Shown piece by piece: positions 1 to 9,261 of a DNA stretch of 64,000 bases (positions are counted from its first letter, which is position 1; every line of letters starts with the position of its first letter). Position numbers and translations under genes: made by a program. The notes beneath the pieces were generated by a model. It saw only the letters and a list, made by a program, of their open reading frames with translations. It was not told where the DNA came from and ran no database searches. This stretch comes from Allopusillimonas ginsengisoli (GTDB taxonomy: Bacteria; Pseudomonadota; Gammaproteobacteria; Burkholderiales; Burkholderiaceae_B), in the NCBI GenBank assembly GCA_005239165.1, contig RAPG01000003.1, positions 186,001 to 250,000 of the forward strand. The letters run 5' to 3'.

Positions 1-12
1 AGGACGCATTGT

Positions 13-387
13 ATGACTTTGCTTGCTACGCTTTTGCTGCTGGCTGCGTTGTTGCCCTATGTTGCGGCTGTCGCGGCCAAGGCAGGTGGTCAGCGTTTTG
101 ACAACAATAATCCGCGCGCTTGGCTGGCGGCTCAAAAGGGCTGGCGATCGCGCGCTAACGCGGCACAGGCCAATCTGTTTGAGGGCCTGCCATTTTTCTA
201 TGTGGCGGTGTTGTTTGCCCTGTACGCGCGGGCTGAGCCTGCCAGCCTTCTGGGGCTGATGGTTGCATGGATTGTGCTCAGGCTGCTTTATCTACTGATG
301 TACATAAGCGGACGGGGCACGTTGCGCTCGCTGGTGTGGGCGTTAGCGCTGGTTATCAATATTGTGATACTGTTTTCGGCAGTGTAG
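13..387 (+). CDS. MAPEG family membrane protein
   Basis: A 124-residue integral membrane protein with about four hydrophobic segments (roughly residues 1-22, 55-72, 76-96 and 104-123). Residues 45-65 carry the RSRANAAQANLFEGLPFF stretch typical of MAPEG proteins (membrane-associated eicosanoid/glutathione metabolism), where the Arg, Asn and Glu contribute to the trimer interface and glutathione site. The family's usual length is 120-150 residues, so the gene looks complete. An AGGACG stretch 7-12 bases before the ATG can serve as ribosome binding site. Bacterial members mostly have unknown substrates, so no reaction is assigned. Confidence 0.85.
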   Translation: MTLLATLLLLAALLPYVAAVAAKAGGQRFDNNNPRAWLAAQKGWRSRANAAQANLFEGLPFFYVAVLFALYARAEPASLLGLMVAWIVLRLLYLLMYISGRGTLRSLVWALALVINIVILFSAV

Positions 388-492
388 GGTAAGCAGGGTA
401 GCGTAGTGTGCTGTTCGTCGGGCCCAGGCATCCATGCTGGCCCGTTTGCAGCAAGTCGGGCCAATTAATCATTTAATCAAGAGGAAAGATCA

Positions 493-843
493 ATGAGCGA
501 TATCCAGCGTAGCGGTAGTGGGCGTTTTAGCCGTACCGTCATTCATAACAACACGGTTTATTTAAGCGGCATTACTGCGAAAGACCTGACGGCCGATGTC
601 ACTGCCCAAACACAAGATATCCTGAACCAGATCGACGCGGCACTTACCGAGGCGGGTTCCAGTAAATCACGCATTCTGACGGCTCAGGTCTGGCTGCAGA
701 ATATTGACCGCGACTTTGCCGCCATGAACCAGGCTTGGGACGAATGGCTCGACAAGGAAAATATGCCCACCCGCGCCACGGGCGAAAGCAGGCTTGCAGC
801 GCCCGACGTGCTTGTTGAAATTATTGTCGTCGCCGCGAAATAG
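493..843 (+). CDS. RidA/YjgF-YER057c-UK114 family protein
   Basis: A 116-residue protein of the Rid (YjgF/UK114) family, small trimeric cytosolic enzymes that hydrolyse reactive enamine/imine intermediates made by PLP enzymes. Arg94 in the PTRA motif matches the imine-binding arginine of archetypal RidA, and Glu109 in LVEI matches the conserved glutamate near the C terminus. The start is supported by a GAGGAAAG ribosome binding site a few bases upstream. It stands alone, followed about 65 bases later by a strong intrinsic terminator. Whether it is the housekeeping RidA or a Rid subfamily paralogue cannot be told from this window. Confidence 0.9.
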   Translation: MSDIQRSGSGRFSRTVIHNNTVYLSGITAKDLTADVTAQTQDILNQIDAALTEAGSSKSRILTAQVWLQNIDRDFAAMNQAWDEWLDKENMPTRATGESRLAAPDVLVEIIVVAAK

Positions 844-908
844 CAACGTAAGCCACATAGGCTCTTTTGGCAGTGTAAAGCCAGTCGGCGTGTGGCCGAA
901 AGAGCACC

Positions 909-938
909 AAAAACGCGGGCTCAGGCTCGCGTTTTTTT
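909..938 (+). terminator. Rho-independent terminator after the RidA gene
   Basis: The arm AAAAACGCG pairs with CGCGTTTTT, and inner G-T, G-C and C-G pairs close a TCAG loop. The 3' arm ends in a run of seven T. The A-run on the 5' side makes the structure potentially bidirectional, which would suit the convergent gene that ends at 1084. Confidence 0.85.
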
Positions 939-1083
939 GTATACGCGGCATGTCGCAGTAAGCTGGCCAAGCGCCATAGTTGCGGCTCAGTGTCGCAGGG
1001 CTATAGTGATTGTGGGTTTTCTCGCGCAATCAGTGATCAATAATAAGAAGTCTGGCGATGGTCGACTGGCCACTTCGCCAGCC

Positions 1084-2148
1084 TTATGAGTCTCGTTGAT
1101 TCATGCGTATGGCATCGGGGAAGAGATCCCAGCAAGCCATGAACAGCGCGGCAAACATAGGCCCCATGACGAAGCCATTAAGCCCGAACACAGCAAGACC
1201 ACCCAGTGTAGAAATAAGAATGACGTAGTCAGGGATTTTAGTGTCTTTACCGACCAGCAGCGGTCGCAAGACGTTGTCGACCAACCCGATCACCAGTATG
1301 CCGAACAGGCTCAGCGTTACCCCTTGCCAGATGGCGCCAGTAACCAGAAAGTAGACCGCCACAGGCACCCAGATAAGCGCTGCCCCAACGGCTGGCAAAA
1401 GCGACAGAACCGCCATTAGCACGCCCCACAGCAAAGGGGCTTGTATGCCCAGAGCCCAGAATATCAACCCACCCAGCGTGCCCTGAGTGGCGGCCACTAC
1501 GATATTTCCCTTGATGGTGGCCCTGACAACCGTCGTGAATTTTCGGATAAGGTGCTGCTGGTGGTCTTCGCTGAGGGGTATAAGTTGTTTGCTGTGCCGC
1601 GCCAGCTGCACACCATCACGCAGCAGAAAAAACAGCAGATACAGCATGATGCCCAGGCCAATCAGAAACTGAAAAGTGTTCTGTCCGATGTTGACAGCTT
1701 GTGTTGCCAGGAATTTGCTGCCCTGAAGCGCGCCCTGTGACAGCTTGTCGCGCAGACTGAATATGTCGCTAATGCCAAAGCGGGCCAGCAAATCGTGCAG
1801 CCAGGGTGGGAACACGCTGAAAACCTGCTCTACGTAGGTGCCCAGATTGATCTCGCCGGCATCCATGCGTTTGTAGAAATTGGCACCCTCTGAAACCAGC
1901 GACAGCGTAAGCAGGATGACAGGCAAAATGACAATGAGCAATATGGTCAGCAGGGTGACCAGTGCGGCGGGGTTACGGCGACCGCCAAACTTCGACAGCA
2001 AAAGCTGATGCAGCGGCTGAAAAATAATGGCCAGCACGGCGCCCCAGAAGATGGCGCCATAGTATGGCAGCAGCACCGAGATAAAGGCGATGCTGACGGC
2101 CGTCAGCAATAGCAGGAAAGCGCGAAAATAAAGGCTGGAAGTGTTCAT
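1084..2148 (-). CDS. AI-2E family transporter (PerM/TqsA/YdiK-like permease)
   Basis: A 354-residue polytopic membrane protein with paired N-terminal helices (residues 8-47), further helices around 62-85 and 155-175, and a C-terminal cluster between about 205 and 340. Length and layout match the AI-2E exporter superfamily (PF01594), which includes TqsA, YdiK and PerM. The family name comes from TqsA; most members have other or unknown substrates, so autoinducer transport should not be assumed. The gene is monocistronic, convergent with the RidA gene and divergent from mntP. Confidence 0.85.
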   Translation of the reverse strand: MNTSSLYFRAFLLLLTAVSIAFISVLLPYYGAIFWGAVLAIIFQPLHQLLLSKFGGRRNPAALVTLLTILLIVILPVILLTLSLVSEGANFYKRMDAGEINLGTYVEQVFSVFPPWLHDLLARFGISDIFSLRDKLSQGALQGSKFLATQAVNIGQNTFQFLIGLGIMLYLLFFLLRDGVQLARHSKQLIPLSEDHQQHLIRKFTTVVRATIKGNIVVAATQGTLGGLIFWALGIQAPLLWGVLMAVLSLLPAVGAALIWVPVAVYFLVTGAIWQGVTLSLFGILVIGLVDNVLRPLLVGKDTKIPDYVILISTLGGLAVFGLNGFVMGPMFAALFMACWDLFPDAIRMNQRDS

Positions 2149-2300
2149 CTGTGTTCAGTTTGCTGGTGCACAACCACTTGTGGGTAGGGCAGGCTAGCCT
2201 CAGTGAAGGTATAAGCCTGAATTCTATGCGAAACAGACGACAAGCGCTGCGTTCTGGTCTGCACAGTGGTAACAAAGCATGCGTTGTTGAATGCTGCTAA

Positions 2301-2425
2301 ACTTGGCCCCGTCTTTGGGGAGTAGTCGGCTTCCAGTCTCCGGAAGCGCTTGCGTCAACATTCTCGGCATGCACAAGTTATGCCGTGGCGCCGGCAGCCA
2401 GTACAGGCCTGACGAGACTAACGAC
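2301..2425 (+). promoter_or_regulatory. yybP-ykoY manganese riboswitch upstream of mntP
   Basis: The leader contains, in the right order, conserved blocks of the yybP-ykoY aptamer: TTTGGGGAGTAG at about 2314-2325, GCGTCAACA at 2352-2360 and GACGAGACTA at 2411-2420. Between them are a hairpin from CTTCCAGTCTCCGGAAG (from about 2330) and a GC-rich hairpin around 2365-2395. This RNA class senses Mn2+ and commonly precedes mntP/yebN. A further hairpin, GGTCGGGCG (2441-2449) with CGCCCGGCC (2473-2481), lies just before the GGAA at 2483 and may be part of the expression platform. Confidence 0.85.
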
Positions 2426-2494
2426 ATGCCAGCGCAATGTGGTCGGGCGCGCTTGGTGTGTCGTAGTTGCGTCGCCCGGCCTGGAAATTGCTCT

Positions 2495-3178
2495 ATGGAT
2501 TTTCTCCCCACACTTCTTCTGGCGCTTGCCATGTCCGCCGACGCTTTCGCCGCCGCTGTGGGCAAGGGCGCCGCACTGCACAGACCGCAATTTTCAGAGG
2601 CGCTTCGCACCGGAGTGATTTTTGGCGTGATCGAAGGCCTGACGCCCGTGATGGGCTGGGCCCTGGGTCGCGCTGCTGCGCCTTATGTTGTCGCCTGGGA
2701 CCACTGGATTGCTTTTGTCCTGCTGGTGGGCCTGGGTTTAATCATGATCTGGAGTGCCTGTAGAAACGGGGTGGTAAAAGCATCATCCCTGAGACATCGC
2801 CAGGATGCTGCCGATGTAAAAGGTATCGGTGCAGGCGCTCACAGCGGACATGCGGCAGCCTCACACGCAATGCGCAAACGCACCAGACATTCGTTCTGGT
2901 TGCTGGCCATTACCGGTTTTGCCACCAGCATCGATGCCATGGCAGTGGGCGTCACCCTGGCTTTTCTGGATGTAAGCATCGTGGGGACCGCCATCACCAT
3001 AGGCCTGACTACATTGGTCATGGTTACATTAGGCGTGATGCTGGGTCGTGTGCTTGGAGATATGGCCGGAAACCGCGCAGAAATCGTAGGCGGTTTCATT
3101 CTGATTGGCATCGGCATGTTTATTCTTTATGAGCATCTGGGCGACGCTGACGGTGCACTAACAGCGCTGTTTTCTTAG
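2495..3178 (+). CDS. mntP: Manganese efflux pump MntP
   Basis: A 227-residue inner-membrane Mn2+ exporter. The start [21 protein letters not shown] has the N-terminal helix with the conserved Asp of the MntP family, and a second DUF204-type repeat begins near [15 protein letters not shown]. The ATG at 2495 is preferred over an in-frame ATG at 2291 because the intervening 200 bases are the riboswitch and their translation is not MntP-like. The central loop (residues about 85-125) is His-rich and longer than in E. coli MntP. Expression is expected to rise with Mn2+ through the riboswitch. Confidence 0.92.
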   Translation: MDFLPTLLLALAMSADAFAAAVGKGAALHRPQFSEALRTGVIFGVIEGLTPVMGWALGRAAAPYVVAWDHWIAFVLLVGLGLIMIWSACRNGVVKASSLRHRQDAADVKGIGAGAHSGHAAASHAMRKRTRHSFWLLAITGFATSIDAMAVGVTLAFLDVSIVGTAITIGLTTLVMVTLGVMLGRVLGDMAGNRAEIVGGFILIGIGMFILYEHLGDADGALTALFS

Positions 3179-3297
3179 TTGTGTACAGGCTTTTCTAACC
3201 TTTCAAGGTGGCATCTCAGTCAGCGTTTCTCTGCGATGGATGTATGTCTGTACAGGCGTGCATGCAACGAGCGTAGAACCAGACGCATTCCCGCCAT

Positions 3298-3666
3298 TTA
3301 AAACCAGACGCCTTTCCTGTCATTAAGACAGATAAAGCCACGCACTACCCGATAGATATACCAGATGCCTGTGCCCATAATAATGAGTGGCCCGATATAG
3401 ATAAAGGTGGCCAGTGCACCAATAATGCCAAGCGCCAAGCTGATCCAGAACGTTCGGATGAGCATGGTCATGTGGCCATGATAAATAGTGCCCGTCATTT
3501 CATTGCGCTTGACGTAAGCCATGATCAACCCAACGATAACGGGTAGCCCGCTTAGCAATATGCCAATGGCGAAAACGGCATATACAACAATTGCGTAAGT
3601 GCGAAGGCTGTCATTTTGTGCTGGTTGCTGCGTGTCTGTCACAGATTGGCCGGGTTCTGTATTCAC
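3298..3666 (-). CDS. DUF4870-like small membrane protein
   Basis: A 122-residue protein with a hydrophilic N terminus (about residues 1-22) and three hydrophobic segments (about 25-50, 66-90 and 90-110). The pattern GLPVIVGLIMAYVKRNE followed by a His-containing loop (YHGH) resembles the DUF4870/YccF-like families of unknown function. It begins with GTG at 3666, preceded by a GAGG about 8 bases upstream. It appears monocistronic and no function is assigned. Confidence 0.7.
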   Translation of the reverse strand: MNTEPGQSVTDTQQPAQNDSLRTYAIVVYAVFAIGILLSGLPVIVGLIMAYVKRNEMTGTIYHGHMTMLIRTFWISLALGIIGALATFIYIGPLIIMGTGIWYIYRVVRGFICLNDRKGVWF

Positions 3667-3855
3667 GTTTAAAACCTCGCTAAAAGTAAATGACGACTGC
3701 CATCAGGTTACTGGATCAGCGCTGGGCGTGCTCTGCTGCTTGTTGTAAGGCTCGCGGCAACTGCTCTTACGCATGGTGCAGACGTAAAAAAGCGCGCGAC
3801 GACAGCCTGAAACTACTGGATATGTGACGCGCCTCATATTCAGTCTCATAAAAGC

Positions 3856-3881
3856 AAAACGCCAACCCCGAAGGATTGGCG
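3856..3881 (-). terminator. Intrinsic terminator downstream of tRNA-Asn
   Basis: Read on the minus strand, CGCCAATCC pairs with GGGTTGGCG around a TTCG tetraloop (one wobble pair), followed by TTTT. It lies 27 bases after the tRNA 3' end and fits a single-gene tRNA transcript. Confidence 0.8.
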
Positions 3882-3908
3882 CAATTACTTGATACCGCTA
3901 TATATTCT

Positions 3909-3984
3909 TGGCTCCCCGACCAGGGCTCGAACCTGGGACCTGCGGATTAACAGTCCGTCGCTCTACCGACTGAGCTATCGGGGA
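3909..3984 (-). tRNA. tRNA-Asn (GTT anticodon)
   Basis: A 76-base cloverleaf on the minus strand. The acceptor stem TCCCCGA pairs with TCGGGGA, the D arm carries AGCTCAGTCGGTAGAGC, the anticodon loop CTGTTAA gives anticodon GTT, and the T arm contains GGTTCGAGCC. The CCA end is encoded. It has its own promoter and terminator. Confidence 0.97.
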
Positions 3985-3998
3985 AATGAAGAAGCAAG

Positions 3999-4027
3999 AC
4001 TATAGCAAGTATTTTGCTGCGGTGCAA
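3999..4027 (-). promoter_or_regulatory. Sigma-70 type promoter of tRNA-Asn
   Basis: On the minus strand TTGCAC (-35, plus positions 4022-4027) and TATAGT (-10, plus positions 3999-4004) are separated by exactly 17 bases. The expected start of transcription lies a few bases before the tRNA 5' end at 3984. Confidence 0.75.
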
Positions 4028-4071
4028 GTTGCTAGCTCCTCTTGCCCCTATTGTTCATCTCAAGCTATCTG

Positions 4072-4620
4072 TTAGCCGTTACCTTCGAGTAAATCATTCA
4101 TGTCATCGGCATGTTCTTCTTCGACAGCCATGATGCTAATCAGCATGTGCTTGGTTGTTGGGTCGGTATCGCCAATACGCTCAATCATCTGGCGATATGA
4201 CTCGATAGCCACCCGCTCGGCGATGAGGTTGGCCTTGATCATGGCTTTGATGTCGCCGCTGTCGTCATACTCTGCATGGCTGCGCTCGGTCAGCGTGGCT
4301 GGATTGAAGTCTGGTTCGCCATTTAACTGCACGATACGCTCGGCAATTTGGTCGGCATGATCGGCCTCTTGCTGGGCGTGTTCCAGAAACTCGGCCTTGA
4401 TAGGCTCATTGAATAGCCCTGTTGCTGTGTAGTAGTGGCGCTTGTAGCGCATCACACAGACCAGCTCGGTTGCCAGCGCGGCATTTAGCATGTCAATAAT
4501 TTCCTGGCGGTTGCCCCGGTATCCGGAAGGAACAGCGCCATCATCCAATTTGCGAGCACCTTCGCGTATGGCTTTGACGTCGATTGGGTCATGGTGTTTG
4601 GCGGGCTGTTGTGTGCTCAT
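4072..4620 (-). CDS. Ferritin-like (bacterioferritin/Dps-like) protein
   Basis: A 182-residue four-helix ferritin-like protein. Putative di-iron ligands are spread over the helices: Glu in ATELVCVMRYKRHYY, EFLEHAQQEADHADQ (Glu and His), ERVAIESYRQ and VEEEHADD. This is the pattern of bacterioferritin-type and DPSL proteins that bind or oxidise iron and protect against peroxide. The N-terminal 40 residues are polar. It is monocistronic. True bacterioferritins have a haem Met and usually 155-160 residues; this longer form belongs to a related family whose substrate is not certain. Confidence 0.75.
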   Translation of the reverse strand: MSTQQPAKHHDPIDVKAIREGARKLDDGAVPSGYRGNRQEIIDMLNAALATELVCVMRYKRHYYTATGLFNEPIKAEFLEHAQQEADHADQIAERIVQLNGEPDFNPATLTERSHAEYDDSGDIKAMIKANLIAERVAIESYRQMIERIGDTDPTTKHMLISIMAVEEEHADDMNDLLEGNG

Positions 4621-4735
4621 GATTTTCCTTTTCTTTGGTTAATACAGATACCACTCGGCAAAGCAGAACTTTGCCTTGAGGAAAAATTCAGCAAAAATCG
4701 TGCCCAACTCGGATCAGGTGGGAGAGAACTGCGGT

Positions 4736-6343
4736 TTAGTGAGCGCCGGCCCCCGCACCAGAGCTGGTGGTCGACGATGCAGCTTTGGCTACCCAGACGA
4801 GGGCAATAAGGAACAAAAACAGTATGCCTGAGGCATAAAAGATATCGGTTGCCGACATGGTGTAAGCCTGTTGATTAATCAGCTGATCAACAATGAGTGC
4901 AGACTGCTGCGACCCCATTCCGTTGTTATGCAAGCCATGCATGAGGGCGTCAAAGGCGGGTTCGCCAGGGCGCGCCAGCTCGGTCAATTGCGCATGATGA
5001 AGCACGGCGCGGTCTTCCCACAGGGTAGTGGTGATGGAGGTTCCAAATGCCCCCATGAGCAGACGGGCAAAATTCGACAGTCCGGCTGCAGCTGGAATGT
5101 GACGGGGTTCCAGGCTGGTCAGCGTGAGGGTGGTCAATGGGATGAAAAATGTTGCCATGGCTGCACCCTGGATAAATGTTGGCAGCATAATGGTGTAAAG
5201 ATCGGCCTGGGTATTGAAGTTGGAGCGCATAAAGCTGATCAGAGAAAATATCAGAAATGCAAAGGTGGCGATCAGGCGCGGATCATGTCTCGCCAACAGT
5301 TTGCCGACAATGGGCGAGATAATGATGGCGAGTATGCCGACTGGGGCCGAAGCAATGCCTGCATACGTGGCCGTGTAGCCCATAAAGTTTTGCATCCACA
5401 GCGGCAGCAGGACCACAGTGCCAAAGAACACCCCATAGCCGATAGACGTGGTAATGACGCCAACCGTGAAGTTGCGGTTCAAGAACAGTTTGAGTTCGAC
5501 TACGGGATGATGGGCTGTCAGTTCCCAGATCACAAAGTAGACAAAAGCCACGACGGCCACGATCGCCAGCACAACAATCTGGGAGCTGCTGAACCAGTCA
5601 AGCTCTTTGCCCCGATCAAGCATGATTTGCAGCGCCCCTACCCATATCACCAGCAAAGCCAGACCTATGGTGTCAATAGGTAGTTTCGTCTTGGGCGAAT
5701 CGCGAAGCTTGTAGATTTGCCAGGACGCCCAGCCGGCCAGCAGACCCACCGGCACATTGATATAGAAAATCCATGGCCAGCTGTAGTTGTCGGAGATCCA
5801 GCCGCCCAGTAACGGCCCGGCAACCGGCCCCACCAGAATCGTCATAGACCACAGCGCCAAGGCCATCCCCGCCTTGGCCTTGGGGTAGGATCCCAGCATC
5901 AGTGATTGTGACAGCGGGATCATGGGCCCGGCCACGGCGCCTTGCAGTACGCGAAAGGCCACCAGGGATTCAAAAGACCAGGCAAAGCCGCACAGCCATG
6001 ACGAGACGACAAACAGCAGTACAGACAAAACAAACAGCCGGACCTGCCCGAAGCGCTGCGTTAACCAGCCTGTCAGAGGTACCGTGATCGCATTGGCGAC
6101 TGCAAACGAGGTGATTACCCATGTGCCCTGTGTGGAACTTACGCCCAAGGTGCCAGCGATGGTCGGAATAGACACGTTAGCGATCGACGAGTCGAGCACA
6201 TTCATGAACACGGCGGCCGACAACGCAATGGTGCCATACACACGTGCCCGCCCTTCTAGCGGCGGGTAAGACACCTGAGGCGCAGGCTGTGCTGGCGCGG
6301 CAGGTGCTGGCGCGGCCTCTGGGTGTAACTCAGTCGTTGCCAT
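4736..6343 (-). CDS. emrB: DHA2 family multidrug transporter EmrB/FarB
   Basis: A 535-residue major facilitator protein with about 14 transmembrane segments, the DHA2 layout. LDSSIANVSIPTIAGTLG in the first helix is typical of EmrB-like pumps, and LTQRFGQVRLF is motif A between helices 2 and 3. The N terminus is Ala/Pro-rich before the first helix near residue 35. It overlaps the 3' end of the emrA-like gene by 14 bases, consistent with translational coupling. With EmrA and the NodT-type channel it would form a pump spanning both membranes that expels hydrophobic compounds or fatty acids. Confidence 0.9.
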   Translation of the reverse strand: MATTELHPEAAPAPAAPAQPAPQVSYPPLEGRARVYGTIALSAAVFMNVLDSSIANVSIPTIAGTLGVSSTQGTWVITSFAVANAITVPLTGWLTQRFGQVRLFVLSVLLFVVSSWLCGFAWSFESLVAFRVLQGAVAGPMIPLSQSLMLGSYPKAKAGMALALWSMTILVGPVAGPLLGGWISDNYSWPWIFYINVPVGLLAGWASWQIYKLRDSPKTKLPIDTIGLALLVIWVGALQIMLDRGKELDWFSSSQIVVLAIVAVVAFVYFVIWELTAHHPVVELKLFLNRNFTVGVITTSIGYGVFFGTVVLLPLWMQNFMGYTATYAGIASAPVGILAIIISPIVGKLLARHDPRLIATFAFLIFSLISFMRSNFNTQADLYTIMLPTFIQGAAMATFFIPLTTLTLTSLEPRHIPAAAGLSNFARLLMGAFGTSITTTLWEDRAVLHHAQLTELARPGEPAFDALMHGLHNNGMGSQQSALIVDQLINQQAYTMSATDIFYASGILFLFLIALVWVAKAASSTTSSGAGAGAH

Positions 6344-7568
6344 GAGTATTTGCCTGCGAAGAGCCGCCTTCTATGGCGGAAGCCAGGGCAGAGTTGGAAT
6401 TTTCGGCGACAATGCGTGCAATCAGTGCATCAGCCTGTTTGCTGGCATTACCGTACACGTTGGTGCTTAACCCGAGATTGCTGTCGGTGGTGGTAGTTGT
6501 CTGTTTTTCAGGCTCTGCCAGTTTGATTTTTACCTGCATTGACAGACCGACTCTCAATGGGTGGGCGATAAGCTCTTGCGGATCGAGGCTGATACGCACT
6601 GGTACCCGTTGCACCACTTTTATCCAGTTGCCGCTGGCGTTCTGGGCGGGCAGCAAGGCAAATGCAGACCCTGTTCCCGCACCCAGCCCTTGCACCTTGC
6701 CGTGATACGTAACGCTGCTGCCATAGACGTCGGCGATCAGCGTGGCATTCTGGCCGGTCTTCATCTGTTCGAGCTGGCTTTCTTTGAAGTTGGCCTCTAC
6801 CCATAAATGATCCAGCGGCACTACGGTCATGAGCGGTGTGCCCGGCGCGACATGTTGACCCAGCTGCGTATGCCGCTGTGCAACCATGCCAGAAACAGGT
6901 GAAGGGATACTGGTTCGTGTTTGCTCGAGCACTGCCTGGCGCAATTTGTCTTCGGCCATCAGGACATCGGGGTGGCGTTCTACGGTGGTGTTGGCGGTTA
7001 GCGCTTCGTTGGTGGCCAGCGTCGCTTTCGACGCAGCGAGAGCGGCGCGAGTTTGCGCCAGCCCTGATTCGGCCGCTTTGACGGCGGTGCGGGCATGCAG
7101 AATCTCTTCGCCGCTGACCCCTCCTGATTTGGCCAGGCTTTGACGTCGGTTCAGATCGCTGCGTGCTTTTTCAAGATCGGCTTTTGCGCGTTCGATATTG
7201 GCTTCACGCATGGAAATATCGGCTTCCAGGGCTTCATTTTGAACAAAAATTGTGCGGGTACGGCGCAAAGCCTGAGCTAGCGCAGCTTCGGCCTGACGCT
7301 GAGCAATTTCGGTATCACTGGGATCCAGCTGTATGACGCGCTCACCCTGTTTGACCAGTTGTGTTTCATCTGCGTTGATAGCGATGACAGTACCGGGAAT
7401 TTCTGACGTAAGCTGCACGAGATTGCCGTGTACGTAAGCGTTGTCGGTTGACTCAAAGTGCGCGCTGACCAGTAACCACCAGATGCCCCAGGCAATGCCC
7501 AGGATGAGGAAGGCTACGGTAGCAGTAATAAGTAGCGGTTTGCGGTTTGTTTTTTTTGCTGCAGGCAT
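6330..7568 (-). CDS. emrA: HlyD/EmrA family periplasmic adaptor
   Basis: A 412-residue membrane fusion protein with one N-terminal transmembrane helix (residues 12-33). This leads into a lipoyl/beta-barrel half-motif near 40-75, a long coiled coil (about 85-205, rich in Ala, Glu and Arg), and the second lipoyl and barrel halves (about 215-340). The length fits EmrA. The tail is Ser/Asn-rich. It links the EmrB pump to the outer-membrane factor encoded immediately upstream in the same operon (17-base gap). Confidence 0.9.
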   Translation of the reverse strand: MPAAKKTNRKPLLITATVAFLILGIAWGIWWLLVSAHFESTDNAYVHGNLVQLTSEIPGTVIAINADETQLVKQGERVIQLDPSDTEIAQRQAEAALAQALRRTRTIFVQNEALEADISMREANIERAKADLEKARSDLNRRQSLAKSGGVSGEEILHARTAVKAAESGLAQTRAALAASKATLATNEALTANTTVERHPDVLMAEDKLRQAVLEQTRTSIPSPVSGMVAQRHTQLGQHVAPGTPLMTVVPLDHLWVEANFKESQLEQMKTGQNATLIADVYGSSVTYHGKVQGLGAGTGSAFALLPAQNASGNWIKVVQRVPVRISLDPQELIAHPLRVGLSMQVKIKLAEPEKQTTTTTDSNLGLSTNVYGNASKQADALIARIVAENSNSALASAIEGGSSQANTHGND

Positions 7569-7585
7569 GGTTGAGTCTCGTGGAA

Positions 7586-9079
7586 TCAGTGTATTGGAGT
7601 GTTGGCGACGGTTTTGGCCGAGATGCCGGTGTTTGCTGGCGCGTTGTCTGCGCTGCTCAATGGCGTTGTCTCGTCTGTCGACCCCGTTGTCGTGGTTGCG
7701 CCGTAGCCGCCACCCAATGCGGAGGCTAACTGGGCGTCAAGTTTGTAGGCTCGCGCTCTCAGGTCGGTGGTCAGAATGGATTGTTTTTGCATCTCGTTCT
7801 GAGCCAGCAAAACCTGAACAAAATTTCCTAGCCCAGACTTGTAACGACTGACGGCAATGTCATAGGCCTGGGAGATGGCTTGCAGGCTTGCTTCCTGGTC
7901 TATGGTTTGCTGCTGCAGTGCTTTGATGGAGGTGGTTGCGTCAGCCACCTCGCGCACTGCAGTTAATAGTGTCTGGTTGTAATTGGCGATGGCAAGATTG
8001 CGCTCTGCCTGAGTGGTGTCGAGCTGAGCGTTCAGCGCGCCTCCATGAAACACGGGCAGTGACACGGCGGGCCCTATGCCATAGATTTTGCTGCTATCTT
8101 CGAGCAAGTTGCTCAAACCGAGCGACATAAACCCGGCGAATGCGGTCAGGTTTACATTGGGATAGAACTCGGCCCGGGCGGCTGAAATCTGGCTTGAGGC
8201 AGCTTGCACGCGAAGGCGCGCCGCGACAAGGTCTGGCCGCCGGCCGAGCAGTTCGAGTGGCAGGGTTTCAGGCAAACGGGTTGGAGCATGTGTAAGCGAT
8301 GCGGACTTAATTTGCGTGCCACGTTCAGGGCCTGTGCCGGCCAGCGCGGCCAGCTGGTTACGCAGAAGATCAGCGTTGGTGGTGGCCTGGTTTAGTTGCA
8401 CTCTGGCGGCAGATACTGCTGATTCAGCCTGCTTGACCTCTACAGCGGTATCGAGGCCAGCGTTGACACGCTGGTTGGTGATGCTGAGCACGTTGCTTTG
8501 TTGCTTGACGATGTCGGTCAGTACCTTGGCCTGTGTCAGTGCGTTTTGTAAATTGAAATAGCTTTGCACCACGCTGCTTGTAATGGTGTTGCGGGCTACC
8601 TGTATGTCGGCGTCTGCCGCCTGACGGCCAGATACGGCCGCAGCATAGTGCGCACGGTTGCGTCCCCACAGATCAAGGTCAAAGCCAAGGTTCAGCCGCA
8701 GGCTGGTATCGGTCATCATGGCACCGCCGTATGGAGGCGGGTAAATGTAATTGCCCGAATACCGCTCACGCGTCAGCGAGTACGCTGCATCAACCTGGGG
8801 TAGTTGCACGGCATGGGCGCCACGCACTGCGGCATTGGCGATGCCCAACCGGGCGTGAGCGGCATCCAGAGAAGGATTGCCTGTCAGTGCCTGAGCGATC
8901 AGGCTGTTTAGCTGAGGGTCTTGGTAGCGCAGCCACCATTGCTCTGCAGGCCATGTAATGACGCTGTCGCTCAGCCCCAGCTGCTGGCCGCTTAGGGGCT
9001 TATGTGCGGGCTCGCCTGGAACAATGGCAGCGCACCCCGCAAGCGTGGCGGTAAGAAGCAGGGGGAGAAATGATTTCAT
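7586..9079 (-). CDS. NodT-family outer membrane efflux lipoprotein
   Basis: A 497-residue TolC-superfamily protein. The signal peptide ends in the lipobox LAGC, so the mature protein is probably acylated at Cys16. Two outer-membrane-factor repeats follow, each with long helices (for example residues 175-250 and 370-450). The C terminus has a Thr/Ser/Gly-rich tail after about residue 455. It is the first structural gene of the efflux operon and supplies the outer-membrane channel. Confidence 0.9.
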   Translation of the reverse strand: MKSFLPLLLTATLAGCAAIVPGEPAHKPLSGQQLGLSDSVITWPAEQWWLRYQDPQLNSLIAQALTGNPSLDAAHARLGIANAAVRGAHAVQLPQVDAAYSLTRERYSGNYIYPPPYGGAMMTDTSLRLNLGFDLDLWGRNRAHYAAAVSGRQAADADIQVARNTITSSVVQSYFNLQNALTQAKVLTDIVKQQSNVLSITNQRVNAGLDTAVEVKQAESAVSAARVQLNQATTNADLLRNQLAALAGTGPERGTQIKSASLTHAPTRLPETLPLELLGRRPDLVAARLRVQAASSQISAARAEFYPNVNLTAFAGFMSLGLSNLLEDSSKIYGIGPAVSLPVFHGGALNAQLDTTQAERNLAIANYNQTLLTAVREVADATTSIKALQQQTIDQEASLQAISQAYDIAVSRYKSGLGNFVQVLLAQNEMQKQSILTTDLRARAYKLDAQLASALGGGYGATTTTGSTDETTPLSSADNAPANTGISAKTVANTPIH

Positions 9080-9133
9080 GGATAAGAAATAGAAGAAGAT
9101 GCTGTCGGCAAGCTGACAGAAAGCTGAATGTTA

Positions 9134-9159
9134 TTGCCTAGTTAGTAACTGCCTAGGCA
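9134..9159. promoter_or_regulatory. Candidate MarR operator upstream of the efflux operon
   Basis: TGCCTAGGCA at 9150-9159 is a perfect 10-base palindrome, and TTGCCTAG at 9134-9141 forms an 8-base inverted repeat with CTAGGCAA at 9153-9160. The site lies between the marR-type gene and the first efflux gene. Related TGCCTGAGCA (9817-9826) and TGCCTA (9832-9837) copies lie before the regulator itself, so the regulator may control both units. MarR binding is inferred from symmetry and position only. Confidence 0.5.
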
Positions 9160-9261
9160 AATAAATTATATAGAAATGATGTTTATACTGACAAGTCGGT
9201 AGCGTATTTTTTTTGTTACGAGATGGCGCAGAAGAACTGACTATTGATGAGGTGCAGGGCG

